From positions 1 through 7,661 of the forward strand of contig NZ_JYJG01000286.1 of the NCBI RefSeq assembly GCF_000955955.1: a DNA stretch of 7,661 bases, given 5' to 3'. A program made the translations under genes and the position numbers. The DNA comes from Lentzea aerocolonigenes. GTDB taxonomy: Bacteria > Actinomycetota > Actinomycetes > Mycobacteriales > Pseudonocardiaceae. The notes below the pieces were generated by a model that was not told the origin of the DNA, did no database searches, and worked only from the letters and a program-made list of their open reading frames with translations. Positions 5,998 to 7,661 of the stretch are shown piece by piece. Position 1 is the first letter of the stretch. Every line of letters begins with the position of its first letter.

Positions 5998-7617
5998 ATG
6001 CGAAAGTCTCTGATCCTTCTCGCACTGACCCTCACCGCCTTCGTGATCAGTGTCGAAATCTTGATCGTGAACGTCGCTCTGCCCGCGCTCATGCAGGAGC
6101 TCGGGGCCAGCACGTCCGAGCTGCAGTGGGTCGTCGACGCCTACAGCTTGGCTTTCGCCGCACTGGTGCTCGCGGGTGGCAGCTTCGGTGACCGTCAGGG
6201 CCGCAAGGGAGCCCTGCTCGCCGGTCTGGTGATCTTCGGGCTCTCCTGCGTCTGGGCAGCGCTCATCGACACGCCAGGTCAGCTCATCGCCGCACGCGCG
6301 GTCATGGGCCTGGGCGCGGCGCTCATGTTCCCCGCGACCCTGTCCATCCTGGTGAACGTGTTCACCGAACGGGCCGAACGTGCTGGTGCGATTGGACTTT
6401 GGGGAACGGTCACGGGCTTCGGCGTCGCGACTGGACCCATCGTCGGCGGCTGGCTGCTGGCTCACTTCTGGTGGGGCAGCATCTTCGCCTTCATGGCCGG
6501 TGTCGCCGTCGCTGTCGGAATCCTCATCTGCCTGGTGGTGCCGACGTCTCAAGACCCGGAGACGCCTCCGGTCGACTGGCTGGGCCTCGTCCTCTCGAGC
6601 GCTGGCGTGGCCGTGCTCGTCTTCGGTGTGATCGAGGCACCCGGTTGGGGCTGGGGATCCGTCCGCACGATCTCGTGCCTCGCGATCGGCGCGGTGCTGC
6701 TGGTGGTCTTCGTCGCGGCCGAACGCCGGGCGGCCCATCCGATGCTCGACGTGAAGCTGTTCTCCAACCCTCGCTTCAGCGCGGCGAGCGGTGCGGTCGC
6801 GATCTCGTTCTTCGCTTTGCAGGGCTTCATCTTCGTGATCACGCAGTACCTGCAGCTGGTCAAGAACTACACCCCGTTCTCGATGGGACTGCGGCTGCTG
6901 CCCATGGCGGGCGCGGTGGCGGTCTCGTCCATCATCGGCACCAAGCTCGCGGTGAAGATCGGCAACAAGATCGTCGTGGTGTCGGGTCTCGTGCTGTTCG
7001 CCGGCGGACTCGTCTGGTGCTCGGCGAACACGGCGACGACGCCGTACGCCACGATTGCCGGCGAGATGCTGTTGCTCGGCGTGGGAGTCGGGCTGGCGAG
7101 TGCACCGGCAACCGAGGCGATCATGGGTGCCGTTCCCGAGGAGAAAGCCGGTGTCGGTGCAGCGGTGAATGACGCAACGCGCCTGTTCGGCGGGACGCTC
7201 GGCGTGGCCGTGATCGGCAGCGTTGCCTCGTCGCTCTACCAGAACCGGCTGGAATCGACTCTCGTTCCCGGCCCTGGTGCGGAAGAGGCCGTCGCCGCGG
7301 CGCATCGATCGTTCGGCGCTGCACTCCAGGTCGCACAGACACTGGTGGACCGCGGCCTTGGTGATGTCGGACGAGGTCTGCTCGACAAGGCGACATCCGC
7401 CTACCTGCACAGCATGTCCGGGGCTTCGCTGGTGGCAGCAGGCGTCTCGCTCGTCGGTGCTCTTCTGGCGGCACTGCTCCTGCCTGCCCGCCCGCAGGAC
7501 GGTGAGCACGAGGCGCCTCCTCAGCTCCTCGCTCGCGACATGTCGGGCGCGGCCGCCGGTGCGCTCATCATCGACGCGCTCAAAGGTCGCCGGTCCAGGC
7601 GCGACCAGGTGAAGTGA
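5998..7617 (+). CDS. DHA2-family (14-TM) MFS exporter
   Basis: A 539-residue membrane protein of the EmrB/QacA drug:proton antiporter group, which expels small hydrophobic compounds with proton uptake. Visible motifs are a TM1 signature FVISVEILIVNVALPAL (15-31), motif A GSFGDRQGRKG (61-71), motif B around R100 in RAVMGLGAALMFPATLS, and motif C from 136 with TGFGVATGPIVGG. About 14 hydrophobic segments follow, then a basic cytosolic tail ending in GRRSRRDQVK. Odd: the TM1 acidic position is Glu 20 where the family usually has Asp (LDxTIVNVALP), and the following Thr is Leu. Start ATG 5998 has only a GAGAAAG-like SD. With the TTGACA at 5962 it could even be leaderless. The substrate is not known. 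Its position beside SARPs and an SRPBCC gene suggests a metabolite or drug exporter. The gene is complete, ending 26 bases before the adapter sequence. Confidence 0.93.
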   Translation: MRKSLILLALTLTAFVISVEILIVNVALPALMQELGASTSELQWVVDAYSLAFAALVLAGGSFGDRQGRKGALLAGLVIFGLSCVWAALIDTPGQLIAARAVMGLGAALMFPATLSILVNVFTERAERAGAIGLWGTVTGFGVATGPIVGGWLLAHFWWGSIFAFMAGVAVAVGILICLVVPTSQDPETPPVDWLGLVLSSAGVAVLVFGVIEAPGWGWGSVRTISCLAIGAVLLVVFVAAERRAAHPMLDVKLFSNPRFSAASGAVAISFFALQGFIFVITQYLQLVKNYTPFSMGLRLLPMAGAVAVSSIIGTKLAVKIGNKIVVVSGLVLFAGGLVWCSANTATTPYATIAGEMLLLGVGVGLASAPATEAIMGAVPEEKAGVGAAVNDATRLFGGTLGVAVIGSVASSLYQNRLESTLVPGPGAEEAVAAAHRSFGAALQVAQTLVDRGLGDVGRGLLDKATSAYLHSMSGASLVAAGVSLVGALLAALLLPARPQDGEHEAPPQLLARDMSGAAAGALIIDALKGRRSRRDQVK

Positions 7618-7643
7618 CCTTCCAGCAACGGTAAGTGCTGTGT

Positions 7644-7661
7644 CTGTCTCTTATACACATC
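7644..7661. other. Nextera/Tn5 mosaic-end adapter remnant
   Basis: CTGTCTCTTATACACATC equals 18 of the 19 bases of the reverse complement of the Tn5 mosaic end used in Nextera libraries. It sits at the very end of the window, so it is an untrimmed library adapter and not genomic DNA. Confidence 0.95.

Noticed and set aside
5209..7509. 766-residue open frame on the minus strand, antisense to the SRPBCC and MFS genes
   Set aside because: Composition is dominated by Arg, His, Glu, Asp and Gln with no domain. It mirrors the codon bias of two clear plus-strand genes.
1..7643. CRISPR array, tRNA, rRNA, insertion sequence or attachment site
   Set aside because: I saw no regularly spaced long repeats, tRNA-like cloverleaf, transposase motif or paired terminal repeats.

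Overview
The window is high-GC DNA with actinobacterial character: GC-rich third codon positions, GTG and TTG starts, and two SARP-type (BTAD) regulators, a family confined mostly to Actinobacteria. The protein style suggests a Pseudonocardiaceae-like actinomycete, but that is inference and not demonstrated. The last 18 bases (7644-7661) match the Nextera/Tn5 mosaic-end adapter, so the window ends at a contig edge and genomic sequence stops at about 7643.

Layout. At 81-482 (-) lies a small SnoaL/NTF2-like (DUF4440-type) protein. At about 736-1488 (+) lies a decayed metal-handling locus: the C-terminal part of a TauE/SafE-like membrane protein fused to a cupredoxin-like domain, then an HMA metal-binding protein. 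Three single-base frameshifts break this locus. At 1678-2922 (-) is an intact CPA2 cation:proton antiporter. A 400-bp regulatory region follows (2923-3330), with a CRP-like palindrome and a run of TGT-led heptads exactly 11 bp apart. A short SD-led leader ORF (3331-3423) sits one base before SARP 1 (3425-4201, +). SARP 1 is convergent with its diverged paralogue SARP 2 (4215-5099, -), with a small hairpin between their stops. Divergent from SARP 2 come an SRPBCC/polyketide-cyclase-like protein (5344-5919, +) and a 14-TM DHA2-type MFS exporter (5998-7617, +). The exporter has a 14-bp perfect palindrome in front of it.

How the genes may work together. Two SARPs flanked by an exporter and a START-fold protein look like the edge or a remnant of a specialised-metabolite region, in which the SARPs control export or biosynthesis genes. 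No biosynthetic core gene is visible. The exporter probably has its own switch (palindromic operator, hairpin after the upstream gene), but the cognate TetR/MarR-type regulator is not in the window. The antiporter and the broken copper/metal locus look unrelated.

I see no proven new system. The most unusual signals are the 11-bp-phased heptad run beside a SARP, the leader ORF abutting SARP 1, and the convergent SARP pair.
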